Source: Pyrrhosoma nymphula (Eukaryota; Arthropoda; Insecta; Odonata; Coenagrionidae). From it: DNA of 64,000 bases. The stretch covers positions 16,221,501 through 16,285,500 of the forward strand of contig OY754335.1 of NCBI GenBank assembly GCA_963573305.1. Reading direction: 5' to 3'. Below, piece by piece: positions 12,071 to 23,994 of this stretch. The notes under the pieces were generated by a model. It was not told where the DNA came from. It saw nothing but the letters and a program-made list of their open reading frames with translations, and did no database searches. The stretch's first letter is position 1; each line of letters starts with the position of its first letter. Position numbers and translations under genes: made by a program.

Positions 12071-13780
12071 CGTCACTTCTTCACATTGGAGTCTGTTCTC
12101 CCCATTCAAACTCCCTTCCGCCCATTCAACTATAGTCTCGTCATTCGACTCAACATATCCCTCCTTCCACTTCTTTACGGGTCCCTCAAGCTGCGTAAAA
12201 GTGGGACCCCGTGGCCTCAATTTCTTCCGAAAAGAAAAAGGTCGCCAGTCTGTCTTCCCTCCAGAACACGTATTACTTCGGCTTATCTCTCTTTCCATTA
12301 CAGCAGGCGACACAACCTATTTACGAATGGATAAATCTTGAGTAATTTCCGCGGAGAGAACGGCATTAATGCTGCGGCTCAGCGTTTCTCAACCTTGGGG
12401 AATTCAAAAATGTCGTCGCTTCTACTTTCCACGCTCCCCTATACTGGAGTTCATTTCATTTTCTTGTTGTAATTTCGATGTGGCAGAGTATCTAATGTTT
12501 CAAGTAACATTTCACTACGCGATGCATACCGAAATAATTAGATTGAATGTGAATTACTTTTCCCGACGGATAATTGGTGATGATGGCTAACTCTGCCATT
12601 AAAACAGCTGAATAATGTTTACTATCCTGACAAAGGAATCCCATCATTTTTATTGTTTCATCGTAGTAGGATATTTATACTACAGAATAGTTATTGTGAG
12701 CGCTTTGACAGTTATTTCAATAATTCTTTTTTACTCTGGACCATAAGTAAGTACGCCTACATGCAATTTAATACAAACACATGCAGATTTTAATAATATC
12801 TGTTGAGATAAGAGAGCAAATTATTGCCATGAAGGAAATATTGTCAATTTAGTCGTTTACTAAATACTTTACTGCTACATTTGCGAGAAGCCTAACCTGA
12901 AAAGTAGGAAGGGATAACCAAAGATAGCTTGGGAGTTTAAAAAAATAATGTAAATACTTGGAATACGATTCGGACAATGAGTCATGTGATGACTTCAGTA
13001 CGTTTAGTCAAATGTTGAACTTTTGTAGGCAATGACCATGTATCCGCTGGCTTTGCGGAAATTTATGATGTCTTGCTTCCACTAAAAATCTAGCTGTCAC
13101 GCCGAAGATGGGAACTGGTAGAGCTATCAAATATATCAACGCCATATTCCAGGGTAATTTAAGATTACCAGGCTGCGACTTTCCCCGATTGCTAGCGTCG
13201 TGAGATTATTATTGTTAAATTCAGCTTAAGCAAACAGGATCACTTCAGGATCCCGTTTAGCCGCTTATATTCAGAATAAATTTATTACTTTTAGTTTACG
13301 CTTTACTATCTGCTAGCCAATCAAGGTTTACCCAGTGCTATATTCCTTTATTTATAATTCAAGCTCGTCAGAACATGACTTTAAACCTTGGTCGTAAATT
13401 AATATGATCATCAAATCGAAAGATCTTCGTAAATATTGTCTTCTGCCATTTTAAAAACTATCTGCTATTCTGCAATCTTTCCCTCGTTACCAAAAGGGTC
13501 CCTGTGAAAATCCATTCTGTTATCACTCCTTCATCAAAACGAAGAGCAGCACATCGCTTAAGCCTACAGGCGTGAACAGTAAAACCATATGGTACTGTTT
13601 CCTTGGATTCCATGAGAACCTCCACATTTTTGTTTCGATCTGCGACTGAACGATTTACTTGATACCTATGAATGGCAATTTATTCACACCCCGAGATGTT
13701 TGTTGAACGCATGCCTAGCAGATTTTGTTCACGGGAAAGTGAAATCTTCAGCGTAACAATACGCGCCATTACTATTTTTT
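12071..13780. other. Noncoding stretch
   Basis: The frames present (82 codons plus 12086-12334, 105 codons minus 11996-12313, 73 codons plus 12369-12590) overlap the SINE cluster or show no domain. I recognise nothing else. Confidence 0.5.
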
Positions 13781-14190
13781 ATCCTCGGATGCGAATCGCA
13801 CCGACAGAGATGCTCGCAAGAAAAACGCATCCTTTTTTTACGTTCGCGACTCCTAATCTTGCTTGTCCTTTCGATACGCCGGCCCACCTTATCTTAGGCG
13901 TGGCAGTTAAAGGCTTTTATAACGGCACGAAGAGTCGCAAGGAACGCCTCGAAGGGCCATTTGGAACTCCAGCCCCGCCGCAGATTACCCGACCCTGGAC
14001 CGAAACCCTCCCATCGTATCGCCAGGCAACGAGCGAGACCTCCTACCAACTTTATCTCTCAATCTGGTTCTCTCCTCCTTCCTTATCTCCGACCCTCTTT
14101 CTTCTCTCTGAGCAACCGAATCTCATCCTCCGTTCCGAAACGTACAACCCTTCTTTCTCCCTCTGTCGACTTAAGCACCTCCTCATCTAG
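13780..14190. other. GC-richer patch with unsupported 172-codon frame
   Basis: The plus frame 13672-14190 (172 codons) is the second longest in the window. The sequence is more CpG-containing than its surroundings and turns pyrimidine-rich (Ser/Pro/Leu) after 14040. I recognise no domain, signal peptide or repeat. Chance opening in GC-richer DNA is the simplest reading; an exon or promoter-proximal patch cannot be excluded. Confidence 0.3.
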
Positions 14191-17100
14191 GGTTGGGTCA
14201 CTACGCGTAGAACGTAATTTTCATGCTTAAACGTATACAATATTGTCGAATAAATTGATTTGTATTGAACATAATGCAGATTATGTAAAGTATTACCTTT
14301 GTTGTTTCATAATTTCTTAAAGGTGAGTAAAAATATAGACTATCATTGCATTAAAAAAATTAATATATCAATTGTTTCGTAATAAAAATAGTACATCATC
14401 TTATACAAACAATTTCACCCTCATAAAACCATTGATTTATAGCAGTTTTGGTATTAAACCGTCAATAATTATTTAAAACAGCATTTTAATTTGTTCAGTC
14501 GACCACTTAGTAAATATAATAGGTAGAGCCATAAACCGGCAGGTCAAGGGTAGCAATTATTTTGCCTACATACCTAGCAGTTGTTGGCTTATTATGGGAA
14601 ATTAAATAAAATACCTACCTTGTCTTTGAAATTTCTCATGAAATTATTAAAATAAAACTTTCGGCTCATGTCAATAAATGCATTAGGATGTGGATTCTAA
14701 TTTAATATACTACGTCAAGGGAATCAATATTTTGCATAAAACAATAGTGGATGAATGCTCCGATTATAGCCATATATGAAAGGAGTGTGCTACGTTGGTT
14801 TGACCTCGCAGATAGAATGAATGATGGGCAGAATAAAGAAACAAATTTGTATTGATGATGTGAATGGTGAATTATGTGAATGGAAGGGCTAGATCCTGAA
14901 AGTCATGGATGACTGTGGTGAAAGCAATTCTTAAGACGAGGAATATTCGATTCTTAAGAATAAGAGAGCGTGTATGAGGTAATGCACGAGTACCTATAGC
15001 AAAGGAAAGATACAAGTTGAGGGCAGGATGATAGGAATGATTAAAAGAGAGTCAGTTTTCTATTCTTGAGGCCAATAAAGAAGCTATTTCGATAGAGACG
15101 ATCAAAAAAGGCAAATGGGTATATGTTTACGTTCAACATTATACAATAAACGGTAGGATTTACGCGTACATGACACATTTTCTATGCGTAATAGCCTACC
15201 GGCCCAACAAAGACTTATCCTACTCCCGGACTTTCCCCATTCCTCTCTAATCAGCAATCTCCACCTCTTTTGGCGATTCCTGCTCCAGGGCGTCGAGACG
15301 TCGCCATGGAGATGCCCCTGGGGGACACAAAAGACGGGCACTCTTCATCGTCAGGCTGGGTCGGGGAAGGAAAGAGGTAGAAAAAATCGCGCAAAATTGC
15401 GACTCTTTAGATCGCCCTTGAGGGAGAATGAGTGTTGAGCCGACAGAGAGGAAGAAAAAAAGTGGCAAAATATTCGGCGTAATCAAAAAATCCCTCTATT
15501 CGAAGAAGCTAGCGTAGATTGAACTTAAAAGGAGAGCTGCCGATATTAGATGCGACCATCGGCGTTGTCGGTGGTAATCACACGTTATAGCTAGCACTCT
15601 GTATCATTGGACCAATTTCATCGATTAATCCGAGCATCTGACTGTCAAATTTGGCTTCTATGTCTGAGTCAAGAGACCGCCAAGTTTACAATACCTACAG
15701 GGAATGCTATTAAGAGATGTGTGAGAACACAACAAATTGGAAATAATTTATCCTATAGTATAATCACGTGCCAATGTGAATTTCTCCCCAGTGAACTTTT
15801 TTTTATCTTGTCTCTTGTAACTGGTGCTGTAACCTGATAAATATGTTGCCTTTTTATGCGAGGAAATGAAATTAATTAAAGGAGAATTGTCTCCACCACA
15901 CTAACCGATTTTGACTACTTCTGTCTTTAGTTATCTTCTATTAATACGTAAGAAAACAAATCTTATTTTAAGTGCAGCGAGTAGTGAATCTGTGGTTTAT
16001 AGGTACTTATATATTAACGGAGCTGGAGTGGTACTTGAAAACGTGGAGATAAATAGAGTTAAACGTTTAGTATCATAAATTTAAAAAATACATTACTCGA
16101 TTGAAAGAAAGCAGCAAGCCAGTCATTCTGCCGCTTTGCTTGAATATATTCAAAAGGGTGGCAACAGTTCTCCAATACTTTTCCTCAAATTACAGTACCT
16201 AGCAACCGTGAACTTATTTGCAAAAGTGTGTCGATAATTTTTGTCTTTTATGTATTTTGTAGTTTATTTCGAAGCTCCGAAATGACATGGCTTATTCATG
16301 AATTAGTGCTTACATTTTCTTTGACACAACGCAGCGTTCCTTCAGCATATTTCATACCGTCAATGCATTAATACTTTTATAACTTCTTCGTTACTCATCT
16401 GGCTTTAATCTCGCAACTGTTTTCAAATGTGACTGCAATATTACACATGATTGCAGGTATGCACCTATGTCGATGTACGTTTGTTTTTGTGACATGCTCA
16501 AGAGGTAACCTACTTGAAAAGTTGAGGTTTCAGCTCTGGGCTTACTTGAAATTCTTCCGTACGACACCTAAAGCCACCAGTTGCAAGGCGAGCTTAATTC
16601 CTTCCACTCTAACTTTTACGATGGTCGAATCAAACTCTCTGACCTATATTAATGGTCTCAAAGTCTATCTAATCCGCCACTCACCGTTTCCTTCTCCGTA
16701 TCCGCGGAACACGAACTACAGCGGATAATTTTGAAGTTAGCGTAAACCACGATGATTAAGTCCGATTAGTACCTTACAGTACGGGTGGCTCCATTCCTCT
16801 CTCTCTCTCTCCCCCGCTCTCCCGAGAAATCTCGACACATTGGAAACTTATCCAATTAGTTCCCTTCAGTCGCGATGCTAAGTCATGGCGCCGAAGTAAT
16901 GTGATACATTCCAGGTATGCCCCTCGGACAAATGACTTCCATAATTTGTTCTTAAGAAGAGGGATATATCTTGGGAGCAAAACCAGAGTCATTTTCATCC
17001 ATTTTTGCAATCTGCTCTACGGGGCCTATTATAGTGAGCAACGGGAAATAAACCCCTGAGTAATGAAAACTAGATCGAAACTTTTATTTAAAATGAAAAA

Positions 17101-18490
17101 CCAGAGTTGAACCACATTTGAGCCGTCGTAGAAATTATTTACTTGTCATTTAAAATAGCCATTTCACTTAATTGCATTAATTTTCACTATAAATAACACA
17201 ATATTCATTAATTTCTCCCAACTTTCTTCATTAAATCTGAATCCTGCTGCTTGGGCTCCATTTTAAATGACGGTTATAGTGCTATTGGTGCGTTTCCAAT
17301 ACATCTCATGCATTTGAATTGGTTGAAAATTTAAAAATAACATGAAAAAATCTTCGTTATTATTAATATATAAGGAGTAGGATCTTTTTTCAATGCTGAA
17401 ATTTATGACTTACTATCAACATGGCCTTTAAGTATATATTGTCACGAGAAAGAAGCAAATATATGGAAGGGGTATCAATTACATACTGTACATACAACTT
17501 ATCTGTACACGTACATTCATTCATGTAAATATCTGAAAATAAAATTTGAAACTTAAAATTTTGTCAATATCAACCATCGTGAAACACTTTATTGGCTATT
17601 ACAAATTTTGGAATAGAAGAGTACTCGAAAATGAATTCCGAAATACCATATCACCAATTTCTTAGCTTTCACGTTCATAAATTTAGCTCTAAAACAAAGT
17701 TTATTTCTAATCATAAAATATAATATATCTTCTCCTTTCTTCTTCTACATCAGGCCAGTGGCCTATTCTTCTACACTAATGCCTTCGTTGTCCAAAAATA
17801 TATTTTACTCAGTGCTCTAATTTATCGTTGCTCTCGAGCACATTACGACGGTAGAAGAAACTTTGAGGATCACGCTCAGATCTTCTCGTCTGGCGAATTT
17901 CACCACGGGTAGCGACTTCTTTCAGACCACGAACGCAAGGAATCTCCACGCAACCAATTCCTGAAGATCTTGTCCTATGACTACAACTCAAGGATTAGGG
18001 ATCGTTTCGCCCCACCCGAGAAAATGTCCCCGGTTTCACTCCATGGATTCTCCTAACGTACAAGGCATTAGCATACATCCAGGGAGTGAAAGAAAACAAG
18101 CAAGTGGAGTGCATGGAGCGAAGGGGGAGAGCAAGAGGGAAGACGAGCGAGAACAAGGGAAAAGTCAAATGGGGGCACGTGCTACAAGAACGCCTAGATT
18201 AGGTTTGTGCGATACTTCGATACATCGACCAGCCAGAGACATCGCATCGCAATACTGATCGTCAGAACTATGCGATTCATTAAATTACGACGTAATACTA
18301 TGTAAGGCTAATGCGATATTAGGTACGTGATGCAATGCGATATGGAATAACAGGTTCATTATTCTTTCCAGTCCTATGACATCATAATTGTTACCTATTC
18401 ATTATTGTATTTTAACATATGCGTGAATTGAATCTCCTGCCACCCCTGGTAGATTATTATAATTATTATTAGAGTAATGTACCGGTGAAG
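14191..18490. other. Mostly AT-rich noncoding DNA
   Basis: Nothing is recognised with confidence. A GC-richer patch at 15180-15440 has short overlapping frames (79-84 codons) on both strands. A short CT microsatellite lies at about 16797-16812. A plus frame of 99 codons at 16429-16728 and one of 93 codons at 17977-18258 lack domains. The interval 14800-15090 is repetitive-looking G/A-rich DNA that I could not assign. Confidence 0.5.
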
Positions 18491-18494
18491 GTAA

Positions 18495-18640
18495 GTTGAA
18501 AGGGAGGAGTAAAAATCCTGATTCCCTATCCCCTTACATGCTTTCTTTCTTGATCTTCGCATACATCCTACCTCTCTTCATCCAGTCCATTAAGCGTATT
18601 CTCTGTCTTGTCCTTCCCCGATTGTCCAACATTCCTTTAG
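18495..18640 (-). pseudogene. LINE 3'-coding tail fragment
   Basis: The minus strand encodes a short segment including GMLDNRGRTRQRIRLMDWMK, then a stretch ending KIKKESM and a stop. This resembles the region just after the RT domain of arthropod non-LTR retrotransposons, where a basic RGR..R segment and a W-K-GR motif occur. The same motif pattern (LKRGRTYTDIKK) is seen at 52.0 kb, so both are likely the same LINE family. Only the tail survives, and upstream RT motifs are absent. Confidence 0.6.
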
Positions 18641-18659
18641 TAGGTAGTTTAGGGGAAAA

Positions 18660-19139
18660 TACCAGATACCTACTCCTTAAAATATCACTAGCTTCGAGAG
18701 ATTGAACTTGCGTAACTAGCAGAAAATATTAACGTACGTATTATATATATTATACCGAAAGACTGAATAGGAGGTGCTACATTACGTGAAGTATTGTTAT
18801 ATCATAGAATATGCAATGAAGTGTGATGGCGATATCATAATTGGGAATTCCACCATTCGGTTGGGCATGTGACGTGGACAGTCGCTACTTCAACTACGCA
18901 ACTTTAGGGTTTTATTTCTATGCTCCAGGTTTTACTCTCCATTTCAAGCGATACTTTGCGTCTTTTAGCATGCAAAATTTGTATCGTGGCGCGATGCTGA
19001 AATATGGATATCCCAGATGCCTCGGTTCCCGTGGAGCACTTGGGTTGGACTATTTGTCACATTTCATTATTCCAGTCATCCCTCATGGGTGGTCTGGAGA
19101 GGGAAGGGTAAAGCCAGGGGGAAAGGAGGTCGAAAATTG
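18660..19139. other. Noncoding stretch
   Basis: A 99-codon plus frame (18841-19140) is open but shows no domain. Nothing else was recognised. Confidence 0.45.
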
Positions 19140-19450
19140 AGCGTCTCCTGCTCCCTATCTGCCTCAGAACCTCCTTTCCTCTTGCTTCCTTCCCGCCCAG
19201 CACGAAACCGCATAACCCGGGCCTCTTCTTCCGAGCCCTCCCCTCCCCGCCCCCACAGCCGCCGAAACAAGTAGACGTCGTTTTTCCCAAAACCACGAGA
19301 ATACTCATTTCCTTCCAAACTATTCATGTCTCCTCTCTTTTCCTCCCGCTTCCATCCCTCACCATTCCAAAGAAATTCTCTCCCACACTTCCCCCTAGCC
19401 CTTACGCACACCCGCTAGTCCATTCACCCTTCTTCTTTGTCTCCAGACAA
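19140..19450. repeat. Pyrimidine-rich island
   Basis: The plus strand is dominated by C and T. Frames on both strands (for example 111 codons minus 19076-19411, Arg/Glu/Gly-rich) are compositional artefacts. Confidence 0.55.
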
Positions 19451-19914
19451 AACCACTTCCATGTCATTCTCTGCTTCTGCTTAGGGCTGTGCGAAACTCG
19501 AATTTCAGCATCGCACTGCGATGTGAATGCTCTATCGCGACAGGCGTACGCGATATATCGCACATAGGGATTTAGGGGTTTTAGCGCAGGAATGAGGACG
19601 CATGCCGTAGTGCCTGTTAGAGTCCGTAACAGATAAAAGCGCAGTTGCAATATACTGACTTGGCTTAGAAAGAAATGAAAAGTAAACTATTTGTTCACGA
19701 TCGTGTGATTTAAATCAAGTTCAAAATGATGGATTCTTAGGTCACGTGATTCCCTTACCCAAACGGCACTGGACGTGTTTACAAATTGGCGGCATTTCTG
19801 TCGACTGCGCTATTATCTTGGGCTGGTAATAGAACAGTTTATGATACGGAAAGATTTATTCATCATCAGCAGACATTAATCCTGCTACGCTGGCTTGCTG
19901 CTGCTCTTTACTAA
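19451..19914. other. Noncoding stretch, nothing recognised
   Basis: The 82-codon minus frame at 19402-19650 has no recognisable feature. No repeat was identified. Confidence 0.45.
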
Positions 19915-20040
19915 ATTCTTTGAGCGTCTAGCCACTTCATTCTATCATAGTTCCCCACTGAAATATCTCTCGTAATTCGCCTAATGTATTCCATCCTCTG
20001 TCTTCCTTCTCTGTTCCTATCGTTGATTTTACCTTACGAA
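19915..20040 (-). pseudogene. LINE 3'-coding tail fragment
   Basis: The minus strand reads NREGRQRMEYIRRITRDIS, then a Tyr-containing segment with MKWLDAQRI and a stop. This matches the general form of the C-terminal region of LINE polyproteins, in which a basic GR.R segment is followed by an amphipathic stretch. It differs from the tails at 18.5 and 52.0 kb, suggesting a second LINE family. Related but disrupted sequence may extend to about 20300. Confidence 0.55.
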
Positions 20041-20879
20041 TCCTCGTATATCGCTCTCATATACCACAATCATATATGAAATTGTTTTATATACCCGTCA
20101 TCATCTCAAATCTCACCACCAGTTCAAAGATTGGTTTTCTGCAGCTACTCAATTCATTCGGATTTTAGGTAACCCCTTTACTCCTTCAATAGTACCCTTG
20201 ACGTACATATTCCATACTTGGTCTCCATTGAAAATGTTTACCATTCCTATACCTTCCATCATTGGCTTCAGGATACTGTTATATCTCAGAATTTACCCAA
20301 TAAGTTTGTCACATCTACTTCATTGAGTCTCTGTTGTGTACCTTTTCCTTCCATTTGATATTCATCACTATTCTTCAGCATTATATTACCATTGTCTCTA
20401 AAACCTTTCTGAGGAGGACAGAGGTGAATTTCATACTGACAATGTGTCTTACTGTGTGTCACACTGTTTTTGTTGCAATCACTAATTGTGCGTGGAAAGA
20501 AGGAATATTTTCACGTGGCCTTTCTATTCGAAAGTGCATCTATCTTTTTTTGTCGCTTAAGTAAGTTATCAGCAGTCAGTTATAGAGGTATATCAAGGGA
20601 TCAAAATAATATCCTCCGTGCCAAACTGGAATTCGCCTGATCTGAAATTTTCAAGTAAATTAAGCCTAGCGTGCAGCCTCGGAGTCTCAAACGGCTACCA
20701 ACCCATTCATCTTGCACATTTTCATCGGAGAACCTTTATTCTACTTTTTCTACTATTCTATACTATAATATATTTTCGGAAATATTATTAATTATACTTT
20801 AATAAATTTCGGCAATACCAAATGCGACATCACACGAATGTTAAACATATCAGTCGATACATAGCAATATCGCTTGGTT
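20041..20879. other. Noncoding stretch
   Basis: A 76-codon plus frame at 20334-20564 has no recognisable domain. Possible decayed LINE sequence continues to about 20300. Nothing else is seen. Confidence 0.45.
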
Positions 20880-21210
20880 CGGTACCTCATCCCCTCTTTT
20901 ATTTTGCGGTCCATTTCCTTCTCTTCTTCCAACAATCCCCCTGCCCGCAGGACTCCCCCGTACACTAGTCCCCCACTCGCTACCCTTCACCATTTTCAAT
21001 CTTGCAGTCCCTCTCCGTAGTCTATTTTTCTCTCTCCATCCGTCCACTCTCTTTCTTTCTTTGCACACATCCTTCTATCATCGTCTCCTTTCGGCCGTAT
21101 TGAATGAAGGGGGTGAAATGAGAAACGGAGACGCAGAAAGGGAGGAAGGTATGGAGCAGATAATGACGAAGAAGGGTGCTTTGAAATATGGAGAGGGTGG
21201 CTAGGCAGAC
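20880..21210. repeat. Pyrimidine-rich then purine-rich island
   Basis: The plus strand is C/T-rich at about 20880-21090 and G/A-rich at about 21108-21200. This is the same abrupt strand switch seen in other islands. Frames here are low-complexity. Confidence 0.6.
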
Positions 21211-21552
21211 AGCGGTGCTCGGATAAGGAACGTTGAAGTTTCTTAGTATGTGAGTACTAAGCACACTGTTCCTTTCCGTCACCCTACAAGTTCCCCACTT
21301 TCGAGTTAAATCTGCATTTTAAGAACATCTATTATCCTCCGGGAACGCACTTTCGTTAATAGCACCGTTCAAGACGAGAGACAATTGTGGACTGTGCGTT
21401 AATATTGATACAACGCCGTATTATTCAAGATTCTCAAGGAGGACGGTCTCCTAGCTCTATGTTACCAAGGGAAACCGACAAAAATTAACAAGAAATATCG
21501 TGGGCTGATAAATGATTCAAAAACAAAGCATTAACATTCGCCTTGAATAGAC

Positions 21553-21567
21553 TGTGTGTGTGTGTGT
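21553..21567. repeat. TG microsatellite
   Basis: About seven uninterrupted TG units. Confidence 0.85.
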
Positions 21568-21749
21568 CAGCCATTTAATATTTCTTCCTGCGAATCTATC
21601 AGTAATTTTATTAAGGATAAGCTGTAGCAGTTGAAGAAAAGACAAAAAAAAACGTCTATGATGATCAATACGCCATGGTTAATGTGTCTTACTACTACTG
21701 ATGTAAAAATGTAAAACTTTAAGTAGAATTGGTAAATTATAAACTATAG

Positions 21750-21812
21750 CGCGTTCCACATTTAGTTGACAGTATGGGGCTTATGGAGAACGCTGTTGCC
21801 AAACTTCTGCCA
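21750..21812 (-). repeat. Unnamed dispersed repeat, copy 1
   Basis: The minus strand reads TTTGGCAACAGCG, then TTCTCCATAAGCCCCATACTG, then TCAACTAAATGTGGAACGC. A clear homologue on the plus strand at 25033-25120 has the same order of words. I cannot assign a family. Confidence 0.65.
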
Positions 21813-22850
21813 CAGCCCTTCCACTCCGTGGGCGGTATCCTGACTACATAGGCAACCACTTATAACTCCGCGCCATAATTATTTAGTTTCAAAGAAGTGT
21901 TTAATGTTGCACATAATAAGACTCATGGAGATGAAATTTTTCTATGTAAAGGTTACATGAATTATCGGAATATAAAATAAACATTTTTTTTTTCAAAATC
22001 CCGTATTTTTTTACGTATATAAGCTGAATAATGAAATGGATTTTTTAAAATTTTTAACGCTTCATTATAAGCTTCATTCACCTCGCGTGTCGATAATTTA
22101 CAGCATTATTAATGCCATGAGTTTCGAAAGTACAGATGTTTACGTACGTATGAAGGTTAGGGATCGATTTTTTTCGAGAATGCTGAGGAAATGTGGGGCA
22201 TTGCCATGCTTGAATAAGGAAAAACTTTCCGATAATACCACGAGAGATTTGTGGGTGAGAAAAACTTATGTCAAAGGTCGCCAGTGGTATCGACTCTCCC
22301 CTTTTTGCTTGAGGCACTAAATGGTGGGAAGGGGTGACACGGTGGGGGACTTCAAGGGTCAGCGCTTCTGGGGCCCTTGAGGAAGGGAAATAAAAAATAA
22401 TTATCTCTTTTTGCGGCTTGTTCATCATATTTTGTAGAGTTATTTCAAACTTCTATTTTGAGCAAATCTTTTTTCCTGTTTTCTTATTATCATAAATTTT
22501 AATGCGATGATAAAATATACCACACCCCGTAAACTTCCTGTTCCCTTGCCACGGCCGCCATGTTCAAATCACCCTTCATGGTTTATCCAGACTGTATCAC
22601 TGGACGCCGCCGTCTCTCCCTCCTCCTGTCAAGAATCCCCTTTTGCTTGCGCCCCCCATAAGCATCTTGAGCCCCGTCTCCATGCCCGTTCATTGTCCCA
22701 CGAGTACCCGGGCCTGACGCCAATTGCCAAGGTCCTTTTACTTATCTTGCCTTAAGCTAAACCCTCCCATCTTTTAGAGCCTGAGACGGGAATCGGAGGA
22801 ATGGATTCGACCGTATATGGCGTTACGTGGTGGAACAGCATTTCAGTAAT
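21813..22850. other. Noncoding stretch
   Basis: Frames of 94 codons (plus 22036-22320), 116 codons (minus 22078-22428) and 82 codons (plus 22507-22755) overlap one another and show no domain. No repeat was recognised. Confidence 0.45.
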
Positions 22851-22852
22851 GA

Positions 22853-23037
22853 ATTTAAACTGCAGAAGTTGCACTGGCCACTAATATTTAATGTACAATA
22901 ATACACGACACGTGTTTCAACGCTTGGGGCGTCATCATCAGGTATGTCATCATACCTGATGATGACGCCATAAGCGTTGAAACACGTGTTGTAGTACAGT
23001 GGACAGTACAGCTACTGCAGTTTAATTTAACAACGGG
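22853..23037 (+). mobile_element. Hairpin repeat with hammerhead-like core (Penelope-type terminal module)
   Basis: The arms 22906-22946 and 22951-22991 pair at 38 of 41 positions around a 4-base loop. Looser homology continues outward to TTAAACTGCAG and CTGCAGTTTAA. The right arm contains CTGATGA (22956-22962), a short ACGC/GCGT stem, GAAAC, then the palindrome ACACGTGT. Hammerhead ribozymes have CUGANGA, stem II and GAAA in this order, and such motifs are known in the terminal repeats of Penelope-like retroelements. Whether this RNA could cleave is not shown; the base of stem II does not pair perfectly. It is likely a non-autonomous or solo inverted terminal module. Confidence 0.6.
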
Positions 23038-23384
23038 GGAATAGACGCTGCGGGTGACCTGGAGCAGCAACTTCAATCCCCGTAAACTACCCTAGACCCA
23101 ACCTCCCTCCCAAACATTTGAGGGTGCCATAATACTGGGAAGTAGGATAAGACGCCAAGCGATCCAAACGTACAAGGAAATGCCAAAATATCCCACTACT
23201 CACCTCCGATATTCCATTCTTGAAAAAAATTCCAGCATGAAACATTTTCGGGTTTGCTCAATTACCTATTACCAATTGTAATTGTCTTTCGATTCAGTGA
23301 TTTGCCAACAAACCTATTCATTATTTTGATTCAGTGATTAAGCAACAAACGTATTTATTAGTTGTTTTTATTTCTTTATCGCGC
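23038..23384. other. Noncoding spacer
   Basis: This lies between the hairpin module and the transposase relic. Two loosely similar T-rich segments (around 23290-23360, each with GATTCAGTGATT and CAACAAAC) form a degenerate direct repeat about 40 bp apart. Confidence 0.5.
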
Positions 23385-23994
23385 TAAGCCATATTTATCG
23401 TCTGCCCAACATTGATCCACGTCTGTCCATCATTGATCCACGTCTCGCCAGTGTACACCATCTCCCTTCACTCACGGTATTATCACATATATTTTTTCAA
23501 CAGTCTTAAATAATTTCGAAGCCAACGAATAATATCGTCTCTTTCAATAAGCATGTCTGCTCCTGCGTTTGTATACGAGCCTATGTCAACAGGAAGACGG
23601 TATTACGAGGTCGTCTTGAAATTAGGAAGATCCTCTTTATGTATATCCACGGAGTTTAGAATGGTTTTTAGAGTTAAAGGAAATTTTTTTATGATTGATT
23701 CATGATCTTTCCTGCGAAGTCCCGATCTTACGAATTCATCATACATCACTGATCTCGCATTCGTATACGGTTGTTTAATTTTTTCGTTTTCGAAGGAGTA
23801 ACCAATACACCGCGGAATGCTTCCTTTCTTACACTGTAGATAGTAGACTGTGAGCACCCAGTGTCTTTTGAAGTACCTTTGCAGGCTTCAGCGACATTAT
23901 GTGATTTACTGAAATATTTGAACACATTAAACACCATTTCTCTTTCACGGCTCCTGAACTTCTCCCCTTTCTTCCTTCTCTTAGTTGCGGACAT
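23385..23994 (-). pseudogene. Broken DDE (Tc1/mariner/IS630-like) transposase
   Basis: Starting at 23994 the minus strand reads MSATKRRKKGEKFRSREREM, an N-terminal basic region, followed by a helix-turn-helix-like part with GCSQSTIYSVRKEA. A frameshift near 23770 moves the reading to a frame ending LKTILNSVDIHKEDLPNF. After an in-frame stop at about 23603 it resumes with MLIERDDIIRWLRNYLRLL. A further shift leads to VYTGETWIN, the place where this family has the first catalytic Asp (usually D-E-T-W), here Gly. The pattern is that of a transposon-derived family widespread in arthropods. The catalytic Asp is lost and the C-terminal DDE half is absent, so it is certainly inactive. Confidence 0.75.
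23399..23440. repeat. 21-bp tandem duplication in transposase relic
   Basis: Two 21-bp units, 23399-23419 and 23420-23440, both begin CGTCTG and end ATTGATCCA, with two mismatches. The duplication repeats the T-W-I-N codons right after the first catalytic position of the relic. Confidence 0.85.

Noticed and set aside
13672..14190. 172-codon plus frame
   Set aside because: No domain or signal; the second half is Ser/Pro/Leu-rich from C/T-rich DNA. Noted as a GC-richer patch only.
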